A DNA stretch of 64,000 nucleotides from the NCBI GenBank assembly GCA_035526335.1, contig DATLCN010000026.1, positions 91,200 to 155,199 of the forward strand. Reading direction: 5' to 3'. A program made the translations under genes and the position numbers. Below the pieces are notes generated by a model. The model was not told the origin of the DNA, did no database searches, and saw only the letters and a program-made list of their open reading frames with translations. This DNA is from GCA-2861595 sp035526335. Its GTDB lineage: Bacteria; Actinomycetota; Acidimicrobiia; Acidimicrobiales; GCA-2861595. Shown here in pieces: positions 34,650 to 44,465 of the stretch. Each line of letters begins with the position of its first letter. The stretch's first letter is position 1.

Positions 34650-35108
34650 TCAGGGGAGGAGGCCCTCGGGGGGGTCGATGACTATACGGCCGGCGTCGCG
34701 GTCGTGGGAGACCACGAAACGGAGGGGAACGAGAGCGCCGCTCTCGAGCACGAGCAGGTCGCTGGCCGGGTTGGCCTCCACCTCCACCACCGGTCCGTAG
34801 GAGCGGCCATCGGTGCCGGCGACCTCGGTGCCGACCAGCTCGTGGACCCACAGCGCGTCCGGATCGTCCAGCGCCGGCGCCGAGAGCACCACCCCGCGCA
34901 AAGCCTCGGCCTGCTCCCGGCCGGCGATCTCGGCGAATCTCACGATCCACCGCCCCTGGTGGGGCGATGACGACCTCACCGTCAGCTCGCCCGCCGGCGT
35001 GGTCAACACCGATCCGGGGGCAACGCGCTCGGCCCGGTTGGTGACCAGGGCGACGATGACCTCGCCGCCCAGGCCATGGGGCTTGGCCACCCTCCCGACC
35101 TCAAGCAC
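34650..35108 (-). CDS. rimM: Ribosome maturation factor RimM
   Basis: 152 residues: N-terminal RimM domain starting VGRVAKPHGLGGEV and C-terminal PRC-barrel with DPDALWVHELVGTEV and IVIDPPEGLL. Binds S19 in late 30S assembly. GTG start at 35108; 19 bp after khpA, 56 bp before trmD. Confidence 0.94.
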   Translation of the reverse strand: MLEVGRVAKPHGLGGEVIVALVTNRAERVAPGSVLTTPAGELTVRSSSPHQGRWIVRFAEIAGREQAEALRGVVLSAPALDDPDALWVHELVGTEVAGTDGRSYGPVVEVEANPASDLLVLESGALVPLRFVVSHDRDAGRIVIDPPEGLLP

Positions 35109-35127
35109 GACGTCGTCGTCGGCTCGC

Positions 35128-35442
35128 CTAGTCGACGATGTCGACGGTGGCTTCCACGCCCTCGCTGGCGCCGGCGGCGCGCACGACGGTGCGGATGGCC
35201 TGGGCCGTGCGGCCCCGGCGACCGATGACTATGCCCATGTCGTCGGGCGCCACGTGCAGGCGCAGGTCGACCCGCTTGCGGTTGGGGTCCTCGTCGGCCT
35301 CGATCGACACCGCGTCGGGATCGTCGACTATCTGGCGGGCGAGGTAGGACAGCACGTTGCGGGCGGACGCGCCGAGGATGCGGTTTCCGGTGTCGTCGTC
35401 GCCGGCCGCCCCGGGATCGTCGATCTGGGTGACGTCGCTCAT
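35128..35442 (-). CDS. khpA: KH-domain RNA-binding protein KhpA
   Basis: 104 residues: an acidic N-terminal ~25 residues, then a single KH domain with VAPDDMGIVIGRRGRTAQAI containing the GxxG-type loop. In firmicutes KhpA pairs with KhpB and binds many RNAs; the partner is not in this window. ATGA overlap with rpsP. Confidence 0.9.
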   Translation of the reverse strand: MSDVTQIDDPGAAGDDDTGNRILGASARNVLSYLARQIVDDPDAVSIEADEDPNRKRVDLRLHVAPDDMGIVIGRRGRTAQAIRTVVRAAGASEGVEATVDIVD

Positions 35443-35708
35443 GAGGGGGTGGGCGCCTTGAACTCGTCCCAGGTACCGGTGATCTTCAACAGCTTCTCGA
35501 CGGTCTCGGTGGGTTGGGCACCGCTGCGCAGCCAGCGCAGCGCCTTCTCGCTGTCGATGAGGATCCGCGACGGATCGGCACGGGGCTCATAGGTCCCCAC
35601 CAACTCGATGAACCGCCCGTTGCGGGGCGAACGGGCGTCGGCCGCGACCACCCGGTACGTCGGCTGCTTCTTCTTTCCCATGCGCATCAATCGAAGCTTC
35701 ACGGCCAC
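35439..35708 (-). CDS. rpsP: 30S ribosomal protein S16
   Basis: 89 residues: VKLRLMRMGKKKQPTYRVVA at the N-terminus, then FIELVGTYEP and ALRWLRSGAQPTETVEKLL. The GTG at 35708 is chosen because the mature S16 sequence begins there and GGGAGAGAG is upstream; the open frame continues into ffh without coding signs. First gene of the rpsP operon, 37 bp after ffh. Confidence 0.96.
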   Translation of the reverse strand: MAVKLRLMRMGKKKQPTYRVVAADARSPRNGRFIELVGTYEPRADPSRILIDSEKALRWLRSGAQPTETVEKLLKITGTWDEFKAPTPS

Positions 35709-35745
35709 TTGATCTCTCTCCCTGTTTCCTGGTTCTGCTGCGCGG

Positions 35746-37116
35746 TCAGTTGAACTGCGACATCGAGGGCACCTTGGGCGGGGTGACCCGCCCGCCCTTC
35801 TTGCCCTTCTTGGACTTCTTCTTGGCCAGCACACGGCCGAGGCCCATGGACCCCATCATGCGCTGCATCTCCTTGAACTGCTTGAGAAGGGCGTTCACCT
35901 CGGACGCGGTGGTCCCGCTGCCGTTGGCGATCCGGAGCCGCCTGGACCCGTCCATCAGGGCGCTGTCCACCCGCTCCGCCGGCGTCATCGACCGGATGAT
36001 GGCCTCTATGCGGCCCAGCTCCCGTTCGTCGATGTCGGCGTTCTTGAGCTCCTTGGGGATGCCCGGGATCATGCCGACGAGGCCTTTGAGCGGGCCCATC
36101 TTCTTCACCTGCTGCATCTGCTCGAGGAAGTCCTCGAGGGTGAAGGTGCCCTCCATGAGCGCGGCGGCCGCTCGCTCGGCCTCGCTCTTGTCGTAGCTCT
36201 CCTCCGCCTTCTCGATCAGCGTGAGCATGTCGCCCATCCCGAGGATCCGGCTGGCCATGCGATCGGGATGGAAGACCTCGAAGTCGGCCAGTTTCTCGCC
36301 CACCGAGGCGAAGGCGATGGGCCGCCCCACGACCTCCTTCACCGAAAGGGCAGCGCCACCGCGGGCATCTCCGTCGAGCTTGGTGAGGATGACACCGTCG
36401 AGCTCGAGGGTGGCGTGGAAGGCCTCGGCGGTGGCCACCGCGTCCTGCCCGGTCATGGCGTCGATGACGAGGAAGGTGTAGTGGGGCTCGATCTTCCCGG
36501 AGATCCGGCGGACCTCGTCCATGAGGTCGGCGTCGATCGAGAGGCGCCCGGCGGTATCGACGATCAGCACGTCCCGGCCCAGACGCTGCGCCTCGGCCAG
36601 GCCCCTCTCGGCCACGGTGACCGGATCGCTGGCCTCGCTGAACACGGGAACGCCCACCTGGCCACCCAGTACCCGCAGCTGCTCCACGGCGGCCGGGCGC
36701 TGGAGGTCGGCCCCGACGAGCAGGGGGTTGCGGCCCTGCTGCTTGAACCAGCGGGCCAGCTTGCCGGCGGCGGTGGTCTTGCCCGAGCCCTGGAGGCCGG
36801 CCAGGAGCACCACGGTCGGCGGCTTCGACGCGTAGCTGAGCTTGAGGGTCTCGCCGCCGAGGATGCCCACCAGCTCCTCGTGCACGATCTTGATGACCTG
36901 CTGGGCCGGGCTCAGGCTCTGACTGGCCTCGATCCCGACGCAGCGCTGCTTGATGCGCCCCAGCATCGACTTGGCGACCAGGAAGTTGACGTCGGCCTCG
37001 AGGAGGGCGAGTCGGATCTCCCGGAGGACCTCGTCGACATCGGCCTCACCGAGGCGCCCGCGGCTACGGAGGCGGCCGAAAATGCCCTCGAAGCGGTCGG
37101 ACAGGGAATCGAACAT
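35746..37116 (-). CDS. ffh: Signal recognition particle protein Ffh
   Basis: 456 residues. N domain (1-85), GTPase G domain with GLQGSGKTTAAGKLAR, DTAGRL and TKLDGDARGG, and the Met-rich M domain (about 300-456) with FLEQMQQVKKMGPLKGLVGM and a Lys-rich tail that binds SRP RNA. Pairs with FtsY. TAGCCT lies eight bases before the ATG. Confidence 0.97.
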   Translation of the reverse strand: MFDSLSDRFEGIFGRLRSRGRLGEADVDEVLREIRLALLEADVNFLVAKSMLGRIKQRCVGIEASQSLSPAQQVIKIVHEELVGILGGETLKLSYASKPPTVVLLAGLQGSGKTTAAGKLARWFKQQGRNPLLVGADLQRPAAVEQLRVLGGQVGVPVFSEASDPVTVAERGLAEAQRLGRDVLIVDTAGRLSIDADLMDEVRRISGKIEPHYTFLVIDAMTGQDAVATAEAFHATLELDGVILTKLDGDARGGAALSVKEVVGRPIAFASVGEKLADFEVFHPDRMASRILGMGDMLTLIEKAEESYDKSEAERAAAALMEGTFTLEDFLEQMQQVKKMGPLKGLVGMIPGIPKELKNADIDERELGRIEAIIRSMTPAERVDSALMDGSRRLRIANGSGTTASEVNALLKQFKEMQRMMGSMGLGRVLAKKKSKKGKKGGRVTPPKVPSMSQFN

Positions 37117-37124
37117 GAGCGACC

Positions 37125-37130
37125 AGGCTA
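37125..37130 (-). promoter_or_regulatory. -10 element TAGCCT of ffh
   Basis: TAGCCT is eight bases before the ffh ATG, implying a leaderless or nearly leaderless transcript. Confidence 0.4.
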
Positions 37131-37208
37131 GTTGCTCCGCCGCGAGCGCTTTCCGGCCACGGCCCGGCCGTGTCGGCCGGTCCGGCCGGGACGCCCCCGC
37201 CGGCGCCT

Positions 37209-38411
37209 CTACGAGAACAGGGCGTCCACGAACTCTTCCGGGTCGAAGTCGACCAGGTCGTCCGCCGTCTCCCCGAGACCTACGAGCTTGATGGGCAGAC
37301 CCATGTCGGAGGCGATGGCCACGGCGATGCCGCCCTTGGCCGTGCCGTCCAGCTTGGTGAGAACCACACCGGTGACGTCGACGGCCTCGGTGAACTGGCG
37401 GGCCTGGACCAGCCCGTTCTGCCCCGTCGTGGCGTCGATCACCAGCAGCACCTCCTTCAGCAGTGCCGGCGGGCGCTCGGCGATCCGCCGCACCATTTTC
37501 AGCTCCTCCCTGAGGTTGACCTTGTTGTGGAGGCGGCCGGCGGTGTCCGCCAGAACCAGATCGGCTCCCCGCGAGGCGGCCCGTTCGACGGCGTCGAACA
37601 CCACCGCTCCCGGATCGCCGCCTTCGGCGCCCCGGACCAGGTCGGCCCCGACCCTTTTCGCCCAGAGCTCCAACTGCTCCGCGGCGGCGGCCCTGAAGGT
37701 GTCGGCCGCGGCCATGACGACCGTGCGACCGGCGGCGGCCTCCCGCAGGCCGACCTTCCCGACGGTGGTCGTCTTGCCCACACCGTTGACCCCGACGAAG
37801 AGCCAGACATTCGGCACCCCCGGCTCGAAGGCGAGGCCGCGGTCACCCTCCGAGAGCTTGGCCTTCAGGTCGTCCTTCAGGGCGGAGACCAGCTCTTCGG
37901 GTGTGCGTATGCCTTCTGCCTTGACCCGGGTGCGCAGCTCGTCGAGCATGCTCCCGGTGAGACCGACGCCGACGTCGGCTCGGATGAGAGCCTCCTCGAG
38001 CTCGTCCCACGTCTCGTCGTCGATGCTCGAGCGGGAGAGAACCGACCCGACGTAGCCGGAGAAGAGACCGCGGGCCTTCCCGAGTCGGTCCCGGAAGCGT
38101 GGCCGGACGGGCGGCGGCGGGGAAGCTAACTCGGGCTCCGGCTCCGGTTCCGCCTCCGCTTCCGGCTCGGTGGCTACCTCCACCTCCGGGAACGGCTCGA
38201 CCGCGGGCTCGGGCCCTAGGACGACTCCAATCGGTTCCTCGGGCGCCTCCACGGTGGGGCGTGGTGGCTCCGGGGGGCGCCGGACAGCGGGAGCACGGCG
38301 TCCGGGCGGCGGCTCCAACTCGGGCCGGCGGGAGCGGCGCCTGGACCCGGCCAGCCCGGCCACCGAGCCGACGAGAACCAATGCCACGAGCAGGATCAGA
38401 AGGAGTTCCAT
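37209..38411 (-). CDS. ftsY: Signal recognition particle receptor FtsY
   Basis: 400 residues. An N-terminal membrane helix (1-22) and a Pro/Glu-rich acidic A domain (about 25-105) precede the NG domain with GVNGVGKTTTVGKVG, DTFRAAAAEQLE, DTAGRL and TKLDGTAKGG. A true N-terminal transmembrane anchor is usual in actinobacteria. In actinobacteria ftsY normally follows smc; here a 9.5-kb island separates them. Confidence 0.97.
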   Translation of the reverse strand: MELLLILLVALVLVGSVAGLAGSRRRSRRPELEPPPGRRAPAVRRPPEPPRPTVEAPEEPIGVVLGPEPAVEPFPEVEVATEPEAEAEPEPEPELASPPPPVRPRFRDRLGKARGLFSGYVGSVLSRSSIDDETWDELEEALIRADVGVGLTGSMLDELRTRVKAEGIRTPEELVSALKDDLKAKLSEGDRGLAFEPGVPNVWLFVGVNGVGKTTTVGKVGLREAAAGRTVVMAAADTFRAAAAEQLELWAKRVGADLVRGAEGGDPGAVVFDAVERAASRGADLVLADTAGRLHNKVNLREELKMVRRIAERPPALLKEVLLVIDATTGQNGLVQARQFTEAVDVTGVVLTKLDGTAKGGIAVAIASDMGLPIKLVGLGETADDLVDFDPEEFVDALFS

Positions 38412-38420
38412 GATGGGGCC

Positions 38421-38426
38421 AGCCTA
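38421..38426 (-). promoter_or_regulatory. -10 element TAGGCT of ftsY
   Basis: TAGGCT lies nine bases before the ftsY ATG. It gives ftsY its own promoter after separation from smc. Confidence 0.4.
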
Positions 38427-38502
38427 CGAGGGGTCCCTGCGGGTGCCAGAGCCAGGACGGCTCGTACCATTGTTCTGTCAGTAGCCGCAGTGGGGGGTAG
38501 GG

Positions 38503-39927
38503 ATGGTCCGCAGGTCGAAAGTTCCCGTCATCCGGGTGCTCGTCGCGGACTCTCAACGTCTGTTCGGCGAAGTCCTCGGTACCGCTCTCGATCTGGAGAT
38601 CGACCTGGAGGTGATCCCGCACTACCCGACGCGAGGTCGGGCCGCCCTGGACGCCATCCGGCGCCACCAACCCGACGTGGTGATCTACGACCAGTGGATG
38701 CTCGAGGTCGACGGACCGGCGGCGACGCGGGTGGTGGCATCCTTCTCTCCAGCCACCAAGGTGCTCGTCCTCTCCTGGTACCACGGCCCGCTTCAGATCC
38801 AGGCGGCCCTCGGTGCCGGCGCCGCCGGCTTCCTGCCCAAGAGCCTTCGGCTCGAGGAGTTGATCGAGGCGGTGAGGCGGGCAGCGGCCGGAGACCCACT
38901 GGTCTTCGGTGAGGAGCTGGCCAGGCTGGTGGAGTCGATCGACGACAGGTGGCAAGGGGGGGTCGAACTGGAGGAACGGTTCGGGTCGCTCAGCCCCCGT
39001 GAGATCCAGGTGCTGCGGGCCCTGGCCGGTGCGGCCGCGCCCCCTCAGATCGCCGAGGCCCTCGGTATCTCGATCGGCACCGTCAAGAACCACATCCACC
39101 ACATCCTGGCCAAGACGGCGACATCGAGCCAGCTGGAGGTGGTCAGTCTGGCCCGACTGTTCGGCTTCGTGGTCGACAGCCGGCTGCGGCTCCCGATCTC
39201 ACCGCGTCCTCCGTCGCCGGCGCCAGTGAAATCGGGTGCCGCGGGGTCGCCGAGGCCACCGCCGGCCAGCGGCGGGACGTGCTCGGTCATGGTGGCGGAC
39301 ACGGAACGCCTGTTTGCCGAAGCGCTGGGCCGCTGCCTCGGACAGGAGACCGACCTGGCTGTCGTGGCCACGTTTCCGGTCTCCGGACTGGCCGCCGTGG
39401 ACGCCATCCTGCGACACCGGCCCGACGTGGTCCTCTACGACCTGTGGCTGCGGGGACTGCAGGGGGCTGCCGCGGTTCGGGCGCTGCGGGAGTGGTCGCC
39501 GGCCACGAAGGCGGTCCTGTCGACCTGGTTCCACGGCCGGCCTCAAATTCGCCGGGCTCTGGCCGGCCGGCCGGTGTCCATGGTTCCCAAGACGTCCGCA
39601 CTGTCCGGTGTCGTTGACGCGGTGCGGGCGGCGCACGCCCGCCCGCTGGAGCAACACTGGGCAGAACTGCTCGAGATCGTGGAGATCCTGCGAGAGGGGG
39701 AGACGCCGCCCGACGAGAGGCTCGACAGGCTGCTGACCCTGAGCCCTCGGGAGCTGGAGCTGCTCCACCAGTTGGCCCTCGGCGGCCCCGCCAAGAGGAT
39801 CGCCCAGGAGATGTCACTGGCCGTCGGAACGGTGAAGAACTCGATACACCAGCTCCTGGCCAAGACCGGCGCCCGCAATCAGACCGAAGCGGTGGCGATG
39901 GCCCGGGAGCACGGCTTCCTCGACTGA
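38503..39927 (+). CDS. Tandem double response regulator: REC-LuxR-REC-LuxR in one chain
   Basis: 474 residues built from two similar halves. Half 1: receiver (about 10-125; DVVIYDQWMLEVDG with phospho-acceptor candidate Asp63, Lys113 in FLPKS) and LuxR-type helix-turn-helix (about 160-225; LSPREIQVLRALA, SIGTVKNHIHHIL). Half 2: receiver (about 262-378; DVVLYDLWLRGLQG with Asp313, Lys363 in VPKTS) and LuxR HTH (about 410-472; LSPRELELLHQLAL, AVGTVKNSIHQLL). A Pro-rich linker (230-258) joins them. NarL/FixJ proteins normally have one of each. No sensor kinase is adjacent. It starts the island and points toward the GH6 gene; I infer it regulates the polysaccharide genes. Confidence 0.88.
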   Translation: MVRRSKVPVIRVLVADSQRLFGEVLGTALDLEIDLEVIPHYPTRGRAALDAIRRHQPDVVIYDQWMLEVDGPAATRVVASFSPATKVLVLSWYHGPLQIQAALGAGAAGFLPKSLRLEELIEAVRRAAAGDPLVFGEELARLVESIDDRWQGGVELEERFGSLSPREIQVLRALAGAAAPPQIAEALGISIGTVKNHIHHILAKTATSSQLEVVSLARLFGFVVDSRLRLPISPRPPSPAPVKSGAAGSPRPPPASGGTCSVMVADTERLFAEALGRCLGQETDLAVVATFPVSGLAAVDAILRHRPDVVLYDLWLRGLQGAAAVRALREWSPATKAVLSTWFHGRPQIRRALAGRPVSMVPKTSALSGVVDAVRAAHARPLEQHWAELLEIVEILREGETPPDERLDRLLTLSPRELELLHQLALGGPAKRIAQEMSLAVGTVKNSIHQLLAKTGARNQTEAVAMAREHGFLD

Positions 39928-40032
39928 GTCAGCTGGTCCCGGGGCGACATCCCAACCCGTCTTGGCCGGAGCAGGGCCCGCAAGGGCGTTCCCCGGGATG
40001 AAGGAACATTTCCGACGACGTCGCTTCGAGGA

Positions 40033-41514
<1,482 letters not shown>

Positions 41515-41684
41515 GGCCTGTTGATCGGGACGCAGCCGGTCGGTCTTGATCGGGAATCCGCATTGGGCGGTGTAGGACAAATTCACGTGCCGGCTTCCGG
41601 CAGGTCCGCGGCTGGAGACAGGAGCCGTTCAGGAGCCTTTGTCCTTGTTTTGGGGCCTGGCGGCTTGGGCAGGTAAGAAGCGCC
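41515..41684. promoter_or_regulatory. Divergent control region between GH6 and polysaccharide operon
   Basis: 170 bp serving two opposite transcripts. The decamer TTGATCGGGA occurs twice (41521-41530 and 41546-41555) 25 bp apart, a possible operator. A short inverted repeat TGCCGG...CCGGCA follows at about 41588. I could not fit a known riboswitch. Confidence 0.4.
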
Positions 41685-44465
41685 GTGGCGGACACCCTCG
41701 TCCCTTCTACCTCCACGCGCCGGCAAAAGACTCCGCAGGGGCCGCTGGACATTCTCCCGCCTGCCCCCGTCGTGCGGGAACGCCGATCCTGGCCCCTCCC
41801 GCTCGCCGCCCCCGAGGTGGCGGTCATGGTGCTGCTCCTGTTCGCCGTCCACCGGCTGGAGGGCGCCGAGCTGGTCAGGGCCGTGGCCCTGGTCGGCGTC
41901 ATGCTGATCGTGCGCCGGGCGTCCGCCTCGGCCTGGATGAGCCGAAACCTGGGGGGAACCGGTCTGCACCCCGCCCGCCGGCAGGCCCGCCGGGCCGCCC
42001 TGGTCACGGCCCTGGCCTTGCTGGCCGGGGCCGGCGTGATCTCCCTTGGCCGTGGCGACGCCCTGGTCCTGGCTGCCGGCGTTGCCGCCCTCGCCATGGC
42101 CACCGTTCCTGGCGTGCTCGCCGCCCTCGAGTACCAGGCGGCGCGTGCCTGCGCCCGGCGGGCCCCACTGGTGGGCACGGGCGCGGCGGCGGCCGGCGCA
42201 CTGCTGGTGAGCGGCTTCGCCCTCCTGCTGGCCCTGCCCGCTTTCGCCGTCCTGGCGCCCGTGATCGCCCTCGCCCTGGGCGACGCCGCCGGTCTGTTCG
42301 TGGCATGGCACCGGCCCCATCCCGGACCCTGCCACGCACTGGAGCGCCAGCCGTCGTCGACACCACTCGAGGCCCGTCCCCGTCCGGTGGCCGGCGGCGT
42401 GGCCACCGTGGCCCTGGTCGGCGTCATGCAGCTGCTCGTCCTCACGGGTGGGCTGCACTGGCCGAGTGGCACGGCCAACCTCGACCTCCTCGCCTCACTG
42501 GCCGTCCTCGGCCTGCTCCCCCTCATCGCCGCCGGCACCGTGCCGGCTCTGGTGATCCCCGGCCTCACCGCCGGCCGCCGGGAAGCGGTGGTGCCCGGTC
42601 TCCTGCTGGGCGCCACCCTCGCCGGCGCCTCGATCCTGGTCGTGACGGCCGTCCCCAACCGCCTCGTCGGACTGGGCGATCCACGCCTGGCCCCCCTGGC
42701 CCCGTACTTCGCCGTGGCCATGGCCATGTTGGGCCTGAGCCAGCTGCTGATCCACCACCGGGTGGCCTCCGGGGGCACCCGGACGGTGCTCATCCTGACG
42801 CTGCTCGCCACCGGTCTGCACCTGGCACTGGCCTCAACCGGTACCGGGCCACTGGCCGAGGTGGCCGTGGATGCCGCCCTCGGCGCCTCCGCCGTGCTGC
42901 TCGTGAGCCTGGTGGTGGCCACCGCGGCGGCCGCTCCCTTCGCCTTCACCCTGCCCGCCGAGGGATCCGACGTGCGCCTCCGGCTGGTCGGCCCCACCCT
43001 GATCGCGCTCACCGCCGCGGCCGTGTTCGTCCGCCTGGTCAGCCTGCGACCGGTCTGGCTGAGCGAGGCGGCCACGGCCCGGCTCACCGAGGGCAGCTTC
43101 TCCTCCATGTTCAGCGGTGGGCTGAACGGCGACGCCCATCCCCCGCTGTACCTGGCCCTGGCCTGGGTGTCCCGGAGGGCCTTCGGGGACTCGGCCCTAG
43201 CCCTCCGCCTGCCCTCTCTGGTGGCCGGGACCCTGCTGGTGCCGCTGCTCTACGTCATGGGCAAGCAGCTCTACGACCGCCGTACGGGCCTGCTGGCGGC
43301 CATGGTCGCCGCCTTCGCCCCGCCCCTGGTGTGGTTCTCCACCCAGGCCGGCGCCACCGCGGTGGCAGCCGTCCTGGCCGTCGCCTCCCTCCTGGCCGCC
43401 CACCGCGCCCTCCGCCGCGGCCGGCTCTCCGACTGGGCCCTGCTGGGGCTGTCCGAAGGCGCCCTGATGTGGGCCCACCAGCTGGCCGTGGTGCACCTGG
43501 TCGTGCTGAACGTGGTCGTCGCCGTCGTGTTCCTCCGCCGCCCCCGGTCGTCGCACGGTCGGCTGCCCGCCCAGGCCGGATGGGCGGCGGCGATGGGAGT
43601 GCTCGTCGTGATCGCCGCCCCGCTCCTGGTCGCCCGCTCCGGGCTCGGCCCGCCGCGGATGCTCCCACCGCTCGAGTTCGCCACGCGGGCCGCGCCCGGC
43701 GCCGGCACGTCGGTGTTCCCCGTGCTCGGAACCGCCATGTCCGCCCTTCTCGGATTCCATCCCGCCGACGTCAACTCCCGCCTGCTGGCCATGTGGCCGC
43801 TCGGCATCCTCGCCGCCCTGCTCGTGCTGGGCCGGGCCCGCTCGCCGCGCGGAGCCGCTCTGCTCACCCTGGCCGGCGCCCCCTTCGCCGCGATGTTCGC
43901 GGCACAGGTCCTCGGGTTCCCCCGCTCCCCCGCCTTCGCCCTGGGCTGGGCCGCCACCGCCCTGCCCATGCTGGCCCTCCTGGCCGGGCGGGCCGTGAGC
44001 GTGCTCGGGGGGCCCTGGCCACGGGCACGGATGCTCGGCGTGGGGGTGGCCGCCCTCCTCCTGGTCTGTCTGGCCGACCAGGCGGTGCGGGTCCGGCCCA
44101 GGGAGCGCTTCGCGGTGGGCCCGGTGATCGAGCGTGTGGGACACGAGGCCGGCGCCGGCGACCTCGTCGCCTACGAGCCGGCGGCGCTCCGTGATCTCGT
44201 GCGCTACGAGGCCGGCGCTGCCGACGCCCGATCCGTCGCCGCCGTGGACGAGGAGAGGGCCGCCCTTACCCGCCACGAGCGGGTCTACGTGGTCGCCGCC
44301 TTCGCCCTCGGCTCCGGGGACGCCGGCGTGAAGCGGACCGTCACCCTGGTGAAGGAACTGTCGGCTACCCGGCCCCTCGTCCAGGAGCGCGGCGCCACCG
44401 ACGGCCAGACCAAAGTGTGGGTGTTCGGGCCCGAGCGCAACACGGCATCTGGGACGGACCGGTGA
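41685..44465 (+). CDS. Flippase-like/GT-C glycosyltransferase fusion membrane protein
   Basis: 926 residues with roughly 20 hydrophobic segments. The first ~430 look like a MOP-superfamily polysaccharide flippase (paired helices, then VPALVIPGLTAGRREAVVPG, and a late helix with LLIHHRVASGG). Residues ~440-860 follow the ArnT/GT39-like GT-C pattern: VWLSEAATARLTEG, then NGDAHPPLYLALAW and DSALALRLPSLVAGTLLVPLLYVMGKQLYD. In relatives the first loop reads DE; here Ser replaces the Asp while Glu stays. A soluble C-terminal ~75 residues follow. GTG start at 41685. The next gene overlaps by GTGA. Inferred role: export and lipid-linked glycosyl transfer for the polymer made downstream. The flippase half is less certain than the GT half. 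Confidence 0.7.
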   Translation: MADTLVPSTSTRRQKTPQGPLDILPPAPVVRERRSWPLPLAAPEVAVMVLLLFAVHRLEGAELVRAVALVGVMLIVRRASASAWMSRNLGGTGLHPARRQARRAALVTALALLAGAGVISLGRGDALVLAAGVAALAMATVPGVLAALEYQAARACARRAPLVGTGAAAAGALLVSGFALLLALPAFAVLAPVIALALGDAAGLFVAWHRPHPGPCHALERQPSSTPLEARPRPVAGGVATVALVGVMQLLVLTGGLHWPSGTANLDLLASLAVLGLLPLIAAGTVPALVIPGLTAGRREAVVPGLLLGATLAGASILVVTAVPNRLVGLGDPRLAPLAPYFAVAMAMLGLSQLLIHHRVASGGTRTVLILTLLATGLHLALASTGTGPLAEVAVDAALGASAVLLVSLVVATAAAAPFAFTLPAEGSDVRLRLVGPTLIALTAAAVFVRLVSLRPVWLSEAATARLTEGSFSSMFSGGLNGDAHPPLYLALAWVSRRAFGDSALALRLPSLVAGTLLVPLLYVMGKQLYDRRTGLLAAMVAAFAPPLVWFSTQAGATAVAAVLAVASLLAAHRALRRGRLSDWALLGLSEGALMWAHQLAVVHLVVLNVVVAVVFLRRPRSSHGRLPAQAGWAAAMGVLVVIAAPLLVARSGLGPPRMLPPLEFATRAAPGAGTSVFPVLGTAMSALLGFHPADVNSRLLAMWPLGILAALLVLGRARSPRGAALLTLAGAPFAAMFAAQVLGFPRSPAFALGWAATALPMLALLAGRAVSVLGGPWPRARMLGVGVAALLLVCLADQAVRVRPRERFAVGPVIERVGHEAGAGDLVAYEPAALRDLVRYEAGAADARSVAAVDEERAALTRHERVYVVAAFALGSGDAGVKRTVTLVKELSATRPLVQERGATDGQTKVWVFGPERNTASGTDR

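Noticed and set aside
41515..41684. Possible c-di-GMP riboswitch upstream of the GH6 or flippase-GT gene
   Set aside because: The minus strand has ACAAAGGC resembling part of a GEMM core, but the GACGCAAAGCC segment, tetraloop and receptor are missing. I could not fold a matching aptamer.
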